Positions 1 to 6,646 of a stretch of DNA of 15,885 bases are shown here, one piece after another. Under the pieces are notes generated by a model, which was not told where the DNA came from, did no database searches, and saw only the letters and a list, made by a program, of their open reading frames with translations. The translations under genes were made by a program, and so were the position numbers. The DNA lies in contig WJJV01000008.1 of the NCBI GenBank assembly GCA_014729495.1, positions 1 through 15,885 of the forward strand. The letters run 5' to 3'. This DNA is from Candidatus Woesearchaeota archaeon. Its GTDB lineage: Archaea > Nanobdellota > Nanobdellia > Woesearchaeales > UBA12501. Every line of letters begins with the position of its first letter. Position 1 is the stretch's first letter.

Positions 1-207
1 ATCTGCACCTGTGACATCCAGGCCATACTCGCTGAAATCGCTTGTGAGGCCTGTTCCGCAGCCCACATCAAGCAGTGTATTTATGCTGTCAAAGCCCCAT
101 AACTGCTTTATTTCAGCCTTTATGAGCCTTAGTTTGGCCTCCTGCTCCTCTTTGTGAAGCTCTTCATAGCCTTGTGAGATGGTGTTGTAGTAGGTTTGTC
201 TGGCCAT
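1..207 (-). CDS. SAM-dependent methyltransferase, N-terminal part (cut by window edge)
   Basis: The minus strand encodes 69 residues from an ATG at 207 to the window edge. Residues 45-53 read LLDVGCGTG, the glycine-rich motif I that binds S-adenosylmethionine in class I (Rossmann-fold) methyltransferases. A charged helical stretch precedes it (about residues 14-38, rich in E and K), and a second-strand segment ending in an acidic residue follows (DVTGAD). The substrate cannot be told because the C-terminal part is missing. An A/T-rich box around 229-240, about 27 bp upstream of the ATG, could be its TATA element. Motif I makes the superfamily call secure; anything narrower is unknown. Confidence 0.85.
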   Translation of the reverse strand, partial: MARQTYYNTISQGYEELHKEEQEAKLRLIKAEIKQLWGFDSINTLLDVGCGTGLTSDFSEYGLDVTGAD

Positions 208-273
208 GTCAGGCTGTATTTAGAATGTAGTATTTATTGTTTATGTGGACACTTTATCGTACATTTTTGGTAG

Positions 274-518
274 CAGTTATTGGATCCACTTTTATCCTCT
301 TCCATCCTTTCACATGCTGAGAAGAAATTCACTGACATGATAATTCAAGTTGTGAAGTCCATGAGAACGCGCATAAGATATACAAGGATTCTGAGATTGA
401 AACTTATACTGCTGAAGCTTCAGTCAGTCCTGCAGCAAGAGCATGGTTTCTTTACACCTTTTGCAACAAACCGCATCTTAAAGATGAATTTGAGTTTGTA
501 AAAGAAGAGATAGATTGA
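274..518 (+). pseudogene. Probable frameshifted remnant of a small unknown gene
   Basis: Two overlapping plus-strand frames look like parts of one protein. Frame 1 is open from 274 and reads ...SHAEKKFTDMIIQVVKS up to about 360. Frame 0 is open from 336 and reads ENAHKIYKDSEIETYTAEAS from 363 onward, ending ...KPHLKDEFEFVKEEID at a TGA at 516-518. One missing base in the C run at 359-360 would join them. The frame 0 part has charged, protein-like composition, and its only in-frame alternative upstream is a stop at 333-335. No ATG opens the combined frame; a TTG lies at 280. No TATA box or ribosome site is clear. I do not recognise the family. It ends 9 nt before the convergent gene at 528. 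A sequencing error would explain it equally well. Confidence 0.4.
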
Positions 519-527
519 GTTAATCCA

Positions 528-2978
528 CTATTTGTTTTCTTGGATACAATTTATTATACACAAGGTGCGTGCATTGACATTCGTGGCCCAGCCCTCACAA
601 GAAGATTCAGCACAATCCATGCATCCTGATATACCCTCACACTCAGCTACCCATTCTGCCTGTGTTTTCTCAGATGATTTGTCAGAGGGTTCAGCAGGCT
701 GCTGTGGCTCTGCAGGAACCTCCTCTTCTTCTTGTTCTGGTTCACTGTCATCTTCAGTATATTCTTCAACGCAATTGGAGTACCATTTGCCTCTTATATT
801 ATCAAAGGTCTTATCACACCACTCATCATCTTCAGGGCAGGGCGGACATTCTTTGTATGAATCAATCCTTGCCTGCTCTTGTTTAGTTAAAAACACTGTC
901 CTCAACTGCCCTTCAGTCAGAGGGCTTTCGTGATCCTCGTCCTTGTAGTATTTTATTACTTCATTAACAGTTCTTGCCCTTTCATCGCCTTGCGTAAATG
1001 CTTCAAGATAGCCATATTGAGGTTCTCCATCTTTACCTGCTAAAACAGAGTATGAGTGTGTACGCTGTTTTTCATATGAGCACACTTCACGATTTTTGCC
1101 TTGAGGAACACAAACATCTTTATGCAGTGTAACCACATAGACATAGAATAGATTGCCTTTATTTTCTTTTGGACCATATCTCTTGACATCAAGCTTGTAT
1201 TTATTTCCATCTTTTCCCTTGTACTTATAATCATGCTCTCCTGTAGGTTCATCTGATCCTATTATTGTGCCAGGAGAAGTGCATATCTCCCTTTCTGCTG
1301 CATTTCCAGTGATCCACCCCCATGCCTTTCCTATGAAGCTGAAGAAGCTTGTTGCCTGTCCGCCAGGTCCATCTGTATTCAGGTCCTGCGATCCCTGGCC
1401 TGGAGGAGTCCATGAGGCAATCTCATCATCGCAGTTTGTGCACTGCAATGGGCCTTCAGGAGTCTCTCTTGAGAACATGTAAAGGTCTCCTCCCAGCATT
1501 GCAGCAAGGTTGTTGACTGTGGTAAGGTCAACACCTCCCATAGAGTCAAGCGGAGGAACAGATATTGTATTTTCTGGTGTGAATCCAGCATCAAGGGACA
1601 TGCTGTCAAAATCTCCTTCATGTACCCTGACCAGTCCCTCTGGTTCATCAGGAGCCCTGACTCCAAGGAAGTCAAGTTTTGGTGAGATATCCTCATTTAT
1701 TCCAACATCAAGGTCTGTGTTCTCATCAGCATCAACTATAAGCGTCCTGCCGTATTCCTCTCCTTTAAAGCTTGCAGCATCAGCCAATGCTATGCAGGGC
1801 TTGTCAACACCTGAACAGAGCCCTCTCTGATCAAAAGTGACCATATCATTGTTCTTTGAGTCAAACATCAGGTCAGGCACATTGTTTGTTCCTCCAAGAT
1901 CCATCTGTATCCTGCCGTCAAACTGAGGATCCCTGTCAGGATATGAGTACCAGTTTCCTGAGGCAACATACACTCTGTCTCTTTCTCCGTCCCCATCTGA
2001 ATCTGCCAGTATTGTGGATCCCTGATTGACTGCATAGCTCCCATCACCCTGTGATGTTGCTGAACCTTCATCAAGTATTGTGCCGTCAGGAAGCCTTGCC
2101 CTTCCATTTGGCCCTACATTTATTTTTAGGTTAGGATCCTCTGGAAGTGCCTCTACGTCACCGCTTTCTATGTCCACAGTGGTTATTCCGCCTTCTTCTT
2201 TTATTACAATAGAGAACTCCTGGCCTTCCCTGAATTCAAAGCCGTCGACAGAGCAGTCTGCACCTGCTGTTCCTGTCAGCCTTCCTGTATTTGGATCATA
2301 TTTTACACCATTTGAAGCTTGGATAGGGATCACTCTGCCATCTGCTGTTGTAAGAGTGCCTCCTATACCTACAAAGTCTGCTTCCCCAGTATCTTCATTA
2401 TAATTCACCACTCCTTTATAGACTGTCCCATCAGGAGCTGTATAGGATCCTGCTCCATCTTCTCCAGGAAGAGAAACACCCAGTGATACTGTATTTGTAT
2501 CAGTATTTACATATGCAGGAGCTGTAACTTTTCCACCATTTGCTGTTGTAGCACTGCCTTCCTGAAGCCTTATCTTTGGGAAATCATCTGTTTTTGCTGA
2601 TCCTGTGAATCCAAAGTCTCCTACACTGCAGTCTCCTGTGCATTTTACCTGGCCCCTGTATCCTGGATCAACATCACAGTTGCCCTGACAGTCCACAGAG
2701 TCTCCCTGGTAGTTTGAGGGTATATCGCAGGTGCCTTCGCAGTTGATCGGACCTGAGAAGTCTAAGGGTATTGTGCTTCCATCTTTCCAGCTATCATCAT
2801 CAGGATTGTATCCATCCTCTGTATATCCATCCTCATCAACACAATAATCTGTGTCTCCAATCTCTGAAGTAGAATAACCAGAGTTTATCTGCTCATCAGT
2901 GCATTCATCAGCATATGCAACAGAGCAAGCCATTAAGAAAATCATCAATGCAGAAATGATAATCATCGCTTTTTTCAT
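528..2978 (-). CDS. Large secreted cysteine-containing surface protein (paralog A)
   Basis: An 816-residue exported protein of unknown function. Residues 1-23 form a Sec-type signal peptide (KK, a hydrophobic core, then AYA before DE). Residues 80-117 hold three CxGxC motifs (C80/C84, C97/C101, C113/C117) 16-17 residues apart. A long Gly/Asp/Thr-rich beta-type region follows (about 120-440), with a DxDGDGxxD loop at 326-334 that resembles a calcium-binding EF-hand or dockerin loop. Residues 544-560 read SFFSFIGKAWGWITGNA, shared almost exactly with the paralog at 6647. After a second domain (565-735) comes an acidic, proline-rich linker (740-772) and a C-terminal cysteine knob (C780-C811). 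The gene follows a pilin-like gene by 52 nt, and a TATA-like box lies in that gap. The cysteines suggest disulfides outside the cell. A role as adhesin or surface filament component is inference. Confidence 0.85.
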   Translation of the reverse strand: MKKAMIIISALMIFLMACSVAYADECTDEQINSGYSTSEIGDTDYCVDEDGYTEDGYNPDDDSWKDGSTIPLDFSGPINCEGTCDIPSNYQGDSVDCQGNCDVDPGYRGQVKCTGDCSVGDFGFTGSAKTDDFPKIRLQEGSATTANGGKVTAPAYVNTDTNTVSLGVSLPGEDGAGSYTAPDGTVYKGVVNYNEDTGEADFVGIGGTLTTADGRVIPIQASNGVKYDPNTGRLTGTAGADCSVDGFEFREGQEFSIVIKEEGGITTVDIESGDVEALPEDPNLKINVGPNGRARLPDGTILDEGSATSQGDGSYAVNQGSTILADSDGDGERDRVYVASGNWYSYPDRDPQFDGRIQMDLGGTNNVPDLMFDSKNNDMVTFDQRGLCSGVDKPCIALADAASFKGEEYGRTLIVDADENTDLDVGINEDISPKLDFLGVRAPDEPEGLVRVHEGDFDSMSLDAGFTPENTISVPPLDSMGGVDLTTVNNLAAMLGGDLYMFSRETPEGPLQCTNCDDEIASWTPPGQGSQDLNTDGPGGQATSFFSFIGKAWGWITGNAAEREICTSPGTIIGSDEPTGEHDYKYKGKDGNKYKLDVKRYGPKENKGNLFYVYVVTLHKDVCVPQGKNREVCSYEKQRTHSYSVLAGKDGEPQYGYLEAFTQGDERARTVNEVIKYYKDEDHESPLTEGQLRTVFLTKQEQARIDSYKECPPCPEDDEWCDKTFDNIRGKWYSNCVEEYTEDDSEPEQEEEEVPAEPQQPAEPSDKSSEKTQAEWVAECEGISGCMDCAESSCEGWATNVNARTLCIINCIQENK

Positions 2979-2997
2979 ATTATCACTTGGTTATTTT

Positions 2998-3015
2998 TGT
3001 TTTATATAAATTTTA
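2998..3015 (-). promoter_or_regulatory. TATA-like box upstream of paralog A
   Basis: The minus strand carries AAAATTTATATAAAAC in the 52-nt gap between the pilin-like gene and the large secreted gene. The TATA centre is about 28 bp before the ATG at 2978, which would give a leaderless or near-leaderless transcript. The same box occurs at 8922-8936 before paralog B. AAGTGAT just before the ATG resembles part of a Shine-Dalgarno sequence, so read-through from the upstream gene is also plausible. Confidence 0.55.
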
Positions 3016-3030
3016 CTACTCTCTAATCCT

Positions 3031-3807
3031 CTAATCCCAGTCATACTTGATTGCGAATGACCACAGAAGAGGATTTGCGTTTATTATTGTGTTCTCATCA
3101 ATGAGGCTTATTATCACACTTCCTTCCTCTTTCTCAATAACCTCAAACTCTAGGTTTGAGTCTGATACTATATCAACCATATGCTTTATCCTGAATGCTT
3201 CTGGATTCTGTTCCTGTGCCTGTATGTATTCCTCTGCTGTGGTTATCATGCTCAGGAGATTCGCATCTACACTCGTGCTAAAAGAAGATTCCTCCTGTCT
3301 TGAGCTTCCTTTTACAAGCGTCACAGGATATTGAATCTCAAATATGACCTCTTCTTCTGCAATCGTAGCAGTGGATGATATTTCACTCTCCTCTATATCA
3401 TAGCCCTGCTGCTTGAATGTTTCAAAGCCATTTGTGCACAACTTGATATTCTCATTCATGTAATCCTGGAGCGTCTGTCTTATTTCATCCATTGTCGGAA
3501 ACCTGTTTTCTCCTTCATAGAAATAATAGGGGATGGTCACAGCTGCAAATTGATATCCCTGATCAAATCTTACATCCTTTCCTCCTCTGAATGCAGTATA
3601 ATCAACAGCATCCTGGGCTGTCTGTCTTGCGCAGGTTGAGATGAAAGCGCTCAAGGACGAGGTGTCAATCTCCACTTCATCGCTTATTGATGATTGGGTT
3701 TCTAAATCTACACTGCTTCCCCTTATGTAGAATAATGCACCTACAATGACAAGAATTGATACGCCTATGATTATAAATATGGTCACCTGGCCTCTTTTTA
3801 TGCCCAT
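3031..3807 (-). CDS. Pilin-like membrane-anchored protein (paralog A)
   Basis: A 258-residue protein with a short basic N-terminus ending KRGQVTIFIIIG, one hydrophobic helix (about residues 8-28) and a roughly 230-residue extracytoplasmic domain. The RGQ-T pattern before a hydrophobic helix resembles archaeal class III (type IV pilin) signal peptides, although the usual acidic +5 residue is replaced by F. It shares with the paralog at 8938 the elements CA-QTAQDAV, IPYY, QQGYD, YP-TL, NP-AFR and a C-terminal FA-KYDW. Two cysteines, C59 and C124, are conserved in both copies and may form a disulfide. It lies directly upstream of the large secreted gene, so the two probably act together at the cell surface. 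Whether it is processed as a pilin or simply anchored cannot be decided here. Confidence 0.8.
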   Translation of the reverse strand: MGIKRGQVTIFIIIGVSILVIVGALFYIRGSSVDLETQSSISDEVEIDTSSLSAFISTCARQTAQDAVDYTAFRGGKDVRFDQGYQFAAVTIPYYFYEGENRFPTMDEIRQTLQDYMNENIKLCTNGFETFKQQGYDIEESEISSTATIAEEEVIFEIQYPVTLVKGSSRQEESSFSTSVDANLLSMITTAEEYIQAQEQNPEAFRIKHMVDIVSDSNLEFEVIEKEEGSVIISLIDENTIINANPLLWSFAIKYDWD

Positions 3808-3825
3808 AGCGGGTTTTTATATACT

Positions 3826-3846
3826 TCTAATATATAAATTTATCGT
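3826..3846 (-). promoter_or_regulatory. Promoter of pilin-like gene A
   Basis: The minus strand has AAATTTATATATT centred near 3835, about 28 bp upstream of the ATG at 3807, with purine-rich sequence on its upstream side as expected of a BRE. This fits a leaderless archaeal transcript. A second A/T run (TATATAAAAA, 3813-3822) lies closer to the start and is less well placed. Confidence 0.55.
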
Positions 3847-3862
3847 TTTATGCTCTGTCTGC

Positions 3863-3902
3863 CTTATTAGATGCTATAATAAGCATTATCAGGCTTTGCC
3901 TG
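3863..3902. repeat. Cluster of small inverted repeats in the divergent intergenic region
   Basis: CTTATTA (3863-3869) and TAATAAG (3877-3883) form a 7-bp inverted repeat with a 7-nt loop. It overlaps an alternative pair, ATGCT/AGCAT, so the two folds exclude each other. CAGGC-TTT-GCCTG (3890-3902) follows as a compact GC-rich hairpin. GTTAATTAAC at 3921-3930 is a perfect 10-bp palindrome. They lie between divergent promoters, so protein-binding sites are as likely as RNA structure. No function can be assigned. Confidence 0.45.
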
Positions 3903-3950
3903 CTTTATTTAATCAAATGGGTTAATTAACTACCTTATAGTGAGTAATAG

Positions 3951-3990
3951 TAGAAACATTTATATATTAGTAGTACAATATAAGTATATT
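3951..3990 (+). promoter_or_regulatory. Promoter and candidate RHH operator, cassette 1
   Basis: GAAACATTTATATATT is a BRE/TATA element with its TATA centre near 3963, predicting transcription from about 3988 and a leader of roughly 40 nt. Between TATA and the predicted start lies the perfect inverted repeat AATATA-AG-TATATT (3977-3990). A second short one, ACTT-GGG-AAGT (3993-4003), follows it. RHH proteins bind such repeats as dimers and often repress their own operon, so these are candidate operators. In cassette 2 the first repeat has one changed base. Confidence 0.55.
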
Positions 3991-4027
3991 GGACTTGGGA
4001 AGTTAAGCAATTCAGGCAGGACTGAAG

Positions 4028-4177
4028 ATGAAGCACAAGATTTCAATAACAATAGAAGAAGACATTCTCTTGAAAGTATTCGACAGAATGAGAAAAAGAG
4101 ACTTCCGCAACAAATCACATTTCTTTGAAGAAGCTGCAAGCAGGATGCTGGACAGACCAGGAGGTGATGCCTCATGA
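4028..4177 (+). CDS. Ribbon-helix-helix DNA-binding regulator, copy 1 (49 aa)
   Basis: A 49-residue protein. Residues 3-9 (HKISITI) make the N-terminal beta strand typical of Arc/MetJ/CopG regulators. Helix 1 is about EEDILLKVFDRMRKRD and helix 2 starts with NKSHFFEEAASRML. Length and pattern fit a minimal RHH domain with no extra part. Such proteins dimerise, insert the ribbon into the major groove and usually repress their own operon. The stop codon overlaps the start of the next gene (ATGA, 4174-4177). The last codons double as a perfect Shine-Dalgarno for that gene. The protein is identical over all 49 residues to the one at 5460, despite four synonymous DNA differences. That the downstream gene is its target is inferred from context. 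Confidence 0.85.
   Translation: MKHKISITIEEDILLKVFDRMRKRDFRNKSHFFEEAASRMLDRPGGDAS
4160..4168 (+). promoter_or_regulatory. Perfect Shine-Dalgarno inside the RHH gene, cassette 1
   Basis: GGAGGTGAT matches the 16S rRNA 3' end (anti-SD AUCACCUCC) over nine bases and sits 5 nt before the ATG at 4174. It fixes the start of the Tat-signal protein and, with the ATGA overlap, implies coupled and efficient translation. It lies within the Gly-Gly-Asp codons of the RHH C-terminus. The identical site in cassette 2 is at 5592-5600. Confidence 0.85.
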
Positions 4178-5256
4178 GCATGGACAGAAGGAAATTCCTG
4201 AAAAGAGCAGCAGCAGGAACAGCAGCAATAGCTGGCGCAGGAGGTCTTGCTTCAATAGTGCAATCCAACTCCAGCAGATTATGCGAGATTCCTGAACCTG
4301 TCCAGAGATTCAAGGCGCAGGACATGCGCTTCAAAGAACTCTGGAATCTTATGCTGGAATACCAGAGGATTGATGCTGGGTATCACATGGGATTGAGAAC
4401 AAGGCAGGAGAGTATTGATTCATGGAAAAGAGCATCCAGATATAATCAAGAGCATTTTGGAGAGGTGAATCTTAGTGGAGATTCTGAAGGTGTAAGGAAA
4501 TTCTTTGAAAGATATGGCAAGGTATATATCAACACATCTGCAATGACATCACCTGATGCAAACTGTCTTATACTTGGCAGCATAGCCAACAAATGGAGTG
4601 ATGATTTCCACTGGGAGGGATTCAATCCGCATAACAAGCCCAAGGACCTGCATTACAGAGTCATTCTTTTTGAGCAGGACGGAGATTCATTCGATGATCT
4701 TAATTCTGAAAGCGGAGGAAGAGCAGCAGGATTTGTTCAAAGCAACAGGACAGCTTACATAAATCTTGATGGAATGGAAAAGCGCGCAGTCACTCTTCAT
4801 GATAACGGAAGATTCGCAAGCAGGACAGATAATCCTGATTTCTTAATAAGCATGTACAGGGAATTCTATGGTCTTGCCCTTAAAGAGGCAAAGAAGAAGC
4901 ATCCTTCTGTTATCCTGCATGACGCACTGGGAAACCAGGAAAAAGTAAAAAAGGGATGGATGGACGCATGCAATGATGTCAGCATCTGTCTGGCAATAGA
5001 GCATGAGAAGATGCACTACTGGTTTCCATATCCGAATGATCCTGAATTGAAAGGAAAGAGCTTCTTCACAGAAAAAGAGACATTCATGAAAGAGGGCCAG
5101 AACAGGTTCAACAGCCTTGTTTTCCTTATGACATACGGCAGATACCCTGGTTTCTATAATGCTCTTGAGAATGCAGGCTACACAGAGGAGAAGCTTCTGC
5201 AGATGAGTCCAGGAGAAAGAGCAGATATGTTCAGGGAGCTGCTGCCCAATGGATAG
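4174..5256 (+). CDS. Tat-signal exported protein with HExxH motif (cassette 1)
   Basis: A 360-residue protein starting MSMDRRKFLKRAAAGTAA. RRKFLK matches the twin-arginine export consensus and is followed by a mild, alanine/glycine-rich hydrophobic stretch (residues 11-30), as in Tat signals, which implies export in folded form. Residues 277-281 are HEKMH, an HExxH zinc-metallopeptidase motif within AIEHEKMHYWF. E307 (FMKEGQ) lies 26 residues after the second histidine and could be a third ligand as in gluzincins, which is a guess. The body is weakly similar to the protein at 5606: GG-RAAGFV-NRTAYINLDGM against RRGFFFNNRAYMDT, and the HExxH area. I recognise no named family. Translation starts at the ATGA overlap with the RHH gene. 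Confidence 0.8.
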   Translation: MSMDRRKFLKRAAAGTAAIAGAGGLASIVQSNSSRLCEIPEPVQRFKAQDMRFKELWNLMLEYQRIDAGYHMGLRTRQESIDSWKRASRYNQEHFGEVNLSGDSEGVRKFFERYGKVYINTSAMTSPDANCLILGSIANKWSDDFHWEGFNPHNKPKDLHYRVILFEQDGDSFDDLNSESGGRAAGFVQSNRTAYINLDGMEKRAVTLHDNGRFASRTDNPDFLISMYREFYGLALKEAKKKHPSVILHDALGNQEKVKKGWMDACNDVSICLAIEHEKMHYWFPYPNDPELKGKSFFTEKETFMKEGQNRFNSLVFLMTYGRYPGFYNALENAGYTEEKLLQMSPGERADMFRELLPNG

Positions 5257-5382
5257 TCTCTAAAAATCTTGCATTCTTGAATATACACATAGGTTAATAT
5301 GCAGATTGACATTTCATCAGCATTTCATGCAGATTGCAGCCTAATTGTGAGAATATATTAACCACTAACAAGTAATTAATAA
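5257..5382. repeat. Intergenic spacer with inverted and direct repeats
   Basis: The stretch between the two cassettes carries a 9-bp inverted repeat (GGTTAATAT at 5292-5300, ATATTAACC at 5355-5363). It also has a 10-bp direct repeat ATGCAGATTG near 5299 and 5328, and CATTTCAT twice between these. It has no counterpart upstream of cassette 1. I see no gene in it and no classic T-run terminator. Confidence 0.5.
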
Positions 5383-5422
5383 TAGAAACATTTATATATT
5401 AGTAGTACAATATGAGTATATT
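5383..5422 (+). promoter_or_regulatory. Promoter and candidate RHH operator, cassette 2
   Basis: The BRE/TATA element is the same as in cassette 1, with the TATA centre near 5395. The candidate operator at 5409-5422 reads AATATG-AG-TATATT, so its inner pair is broken relative to the perfect repeat of cassette 1. ACTT-GGG-AAGT is kept at 5425-5435. If the RHH protein binds here, the two cassettes might differ slightly in affinity. Confidence 0.5.
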
Positions 5423-5459
5423 GGACTTGGGAAGTTAGGCAATTTAGGCAGGACTGAAG

Positions 5460-5609
5460 ATGAAGCACAAGATCTCAATAACAATAGAAGAAGACATTCT
5501 CCTGAAAGTATTCGACAGGATGAGAAAAAGAGACTTCCGCAACAAATCACATTTCTTTGAAGAGGCTGCAAGCAGGATGCTGGACAGACCAGGAGGTGAT
5601 GCCTCATGA
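5460..5609 (+). CDS. Ribbon-helix-helix DNA-binding regulator, copy 2 (49 aa)
   Basis: The protein is identical to the RHH regulator at 4028 over 49 residues. The two genes differ at four third or synonymous first positions (ATT/ATC, TTG/CTG, AGA/AGG, GAA/GAG). This points to purifying selection or recent gene conversion. The stop again overlaps the next start by ATGA (5606-5609). Since both copies encode the same regulator, they should bind the same sites and cross-regulate both cassettes; that is inference. Confidence 0.85.
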   Translation: MKHKISITIEEDILLKVFDRMRKRDFRNKSHFFEEAASRMLDRPGGDAS

Positions 5610-6643
5610 GCATGGACAGAAGGAAATTCCTGAAAAGAGCAGCAGCAGGAACAGCAGCAGTAGCTGGCGCAGCAGCCATAAATGCAGCTGCACCTGGGAT
5701 TAAGCATCAGGCAATAGGAGCACTGGATGAGCTTGTCCAGGCTGAAGGCGAGTTCAGGCATCATCCTGACTGGAAAGTTAACCAGTTCATGGAAGGGCTG
5801 ATGGAATACTATCATGCAATCGGCAGCAGAGGAACAGAAGGAGATACAAAAAACCAGCTCAAGAAGAAATGGGCACAGTCAAAGATGGAAGCATTTGATC
5901 CTGTTGGTTTCTGTGACACAAACAATTATTATCTTCAGAATGAAAGGCTTGAGAAAATAGGTTTTGCATTTATTGATCACCCATATGCACAAGGAACTCC
6001 GGTCATAGGAAAGATAATAGAGGGGCCTGATCAGGCAACTTTCGCTGATTGGGGAGCGAATCATGAGTACAAGAAGATAATATTCAGTTCAGATCATTAT
6101 GTGATACCTGGCATACACAAAGGAATGATAAGGAGGGGTTTCTTTTTCAATAATAGAGCTTATATGGATACCAGAAACATTCTCTCAGATCAAAGCCATT
6201 TTTGCGGAGAATATAAGAGGATAAGCAGAGAGGGAGCAACCAGCACAGATGATCTTCTTCTCAAAGAAGCATATGAACTCTATGCCAAAGAGACAGGAGT
6301 ATGGGATCCTGGATTGGCTGTATTTGATAAGAAGGCGCAGGATGTCTTTTATGATATGTGGTGCAGGATGTCACTGGATCATCATGAGCCTTCACATCAT
6401 TTCTCAAGAAACGAACAGTGGGCATACTGCACACAGCTTGGTCATGCTGACAACATGATGGACCAGACCCATGGTTTCTGGCAGCTGCAGGAATTCTATC
6501 CGACAATGTTTAATGATGATTTCAAGAAAGAATTCCTTGAAACAACTGATTTTGATAAAAGAAAGGATATGTTCAAGGAGAGAGTAGAAGAATATGCCAG
6601 ATTCATGATTAAAGAACCATCAGAAGATCATAAAAGAAAATAA
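5606..6643 (+). CDS. Tat-signal exported protein with HExxH motif (cassette 2)
   Basis: A 345-residue protein with the same N-terminus (MSMDRRKFLKRAAAGTAA) as the cassette 1 protein and then a mostly different body. The Tat-type RRKFLK and an alanine-rich h-region predict export. Residues 260-264 are HEPSH within a histidine-rich stretch (LDHHEPSHHF). This has the HExxH spacing and the same relative position as HEKMH in the other protein, but a proline inside the motif helix is unusual and weakens a protease call. H280 and H289 could supply further metal ligands. RRGFFFNNRAYMDT at about 176-189 matches a related stretch in the cassette 1 protein. A perfect Shine-Dalgarno lies 5 nt before the start. 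The gene ends 3 nt before the convergent stop of the gene at 6647. No named family is recognised. Confidence 0.8.
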   Translation: MSMDRRKFLKRAAAGTAAVAGAAAINAAAPGIKHQAIGALDELVQAEGEFRHHPDWKVNQFMEGLMEYYHAIGSRGTEGDTKNQLKKKWAQSKMEAFDPVGFCDTNNYYLQNERLEKIGFAFIDHPYAQGTPVIGKIIEGPDQATFADWGANHEYKKIIFSSDHYVIPGIHKGMIRRGFFFNNRAYMDTRNILSDQSHFCGEYKRISREGATSTDDLLLKEAYELYAKETGVWDPGLAVFDKKAQDVFYDMWCRMSLDHHEPSHHFSRNEQWAYCTQLGHADNMMDQTHGFWQLQEFYPTMFNDDFKKEFLETTDFDKRKDMFKERVEEYARFMIKEPSEDHKRK

Positions 6644-6646
6644 ATC

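Larger units (their letters stand above)
3951..4240 (+). repeat. 290-bp direct repeat, copy 1 (promoter + RHH gene + Tat signal)
   Basis: This segment aligns without gaps to 5383-5672 (offset 1432). I count 8 differences, about 97% identity, all of them transitions. Three fall in the promoter/leader, four are synonymous changes in the RHH gene, and one changes Ile to Val in the Tat signal. Similarity stops abruptly a few codons into the hydrophobic part of the Tat signal peptide. The unit contains a full expression cassette: TATA box, leader, regulator, ribosome site and export signal. Confidence 0.95.
5383..5672 (+). repeat. 290-bp direct repeat, copy 2 (promoter + RHH gene + Tat signal)
   Basis: Second copy of the segment at 3951-4240, gap-free and about 97% identical by my count. 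Upstream of 5383 the two copies share little beyond general A/T richness, and downstream of 5672 they diverge at once. The boundaries therefore sit just upstream of the TATA box and inside the Tat signal coding sequence. Confidence 0.95.

Noticed and set aside
532..933. Plus-strand open frames inside the large secreted genes (also 1510-1830, 2080-2403, 8295-8783)
   Set aside because: They are antisense shadows of genes with signal peptides and paralogs; they have Ser/Pro-rich antisense-like composition and no start signals.
2930..2978. Lipoprotein signal (LMAC) in secreted paralog A
   Set aside because: M at -2 is not a usual lipobox, and paralog B has no cysteine there. An AYA cleavage site fits both copies better (VHA in B).
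3890..3902. Intrinsic terminator at CAGGC-TTT-GCCTG
   Set aside because: It lies between two divergent promoters, so no gene ends there, and the following T-rich run is interrupted.
3940..4128. Open frame on the plus strand across the leader and RHH gene
   Set aside because: It overlaps the RHH gene in another frame and starts upstream of the predicted transcription start. The RHH frame has a family match and only synonymous changes between copies.
3960..4334. Minus-strand open frame across the RHH/Tat start, repeated at 5392-5679 and 5444-5815
   Set aside because: Its conservation is explained by the 290-bp repeat, and the four substitutions in the RHH gene are synonymous only in the plus-strand frame. 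No promoter or family is seen on the minus strand.
3951..5672. Insertion sequence or transposon flanked by the 290-bp repeats
   Set aside because: The repeats encode a regulator and an export signal and are translated as part of genes. There is no transposase, terminal inverted repeat or target-site duplication.
3951..5672. CRISPR-like repeat array
   Set aside because: There are only two long copies separated by coding sequence, with no short regular repeats or spacers anywhere in the window.
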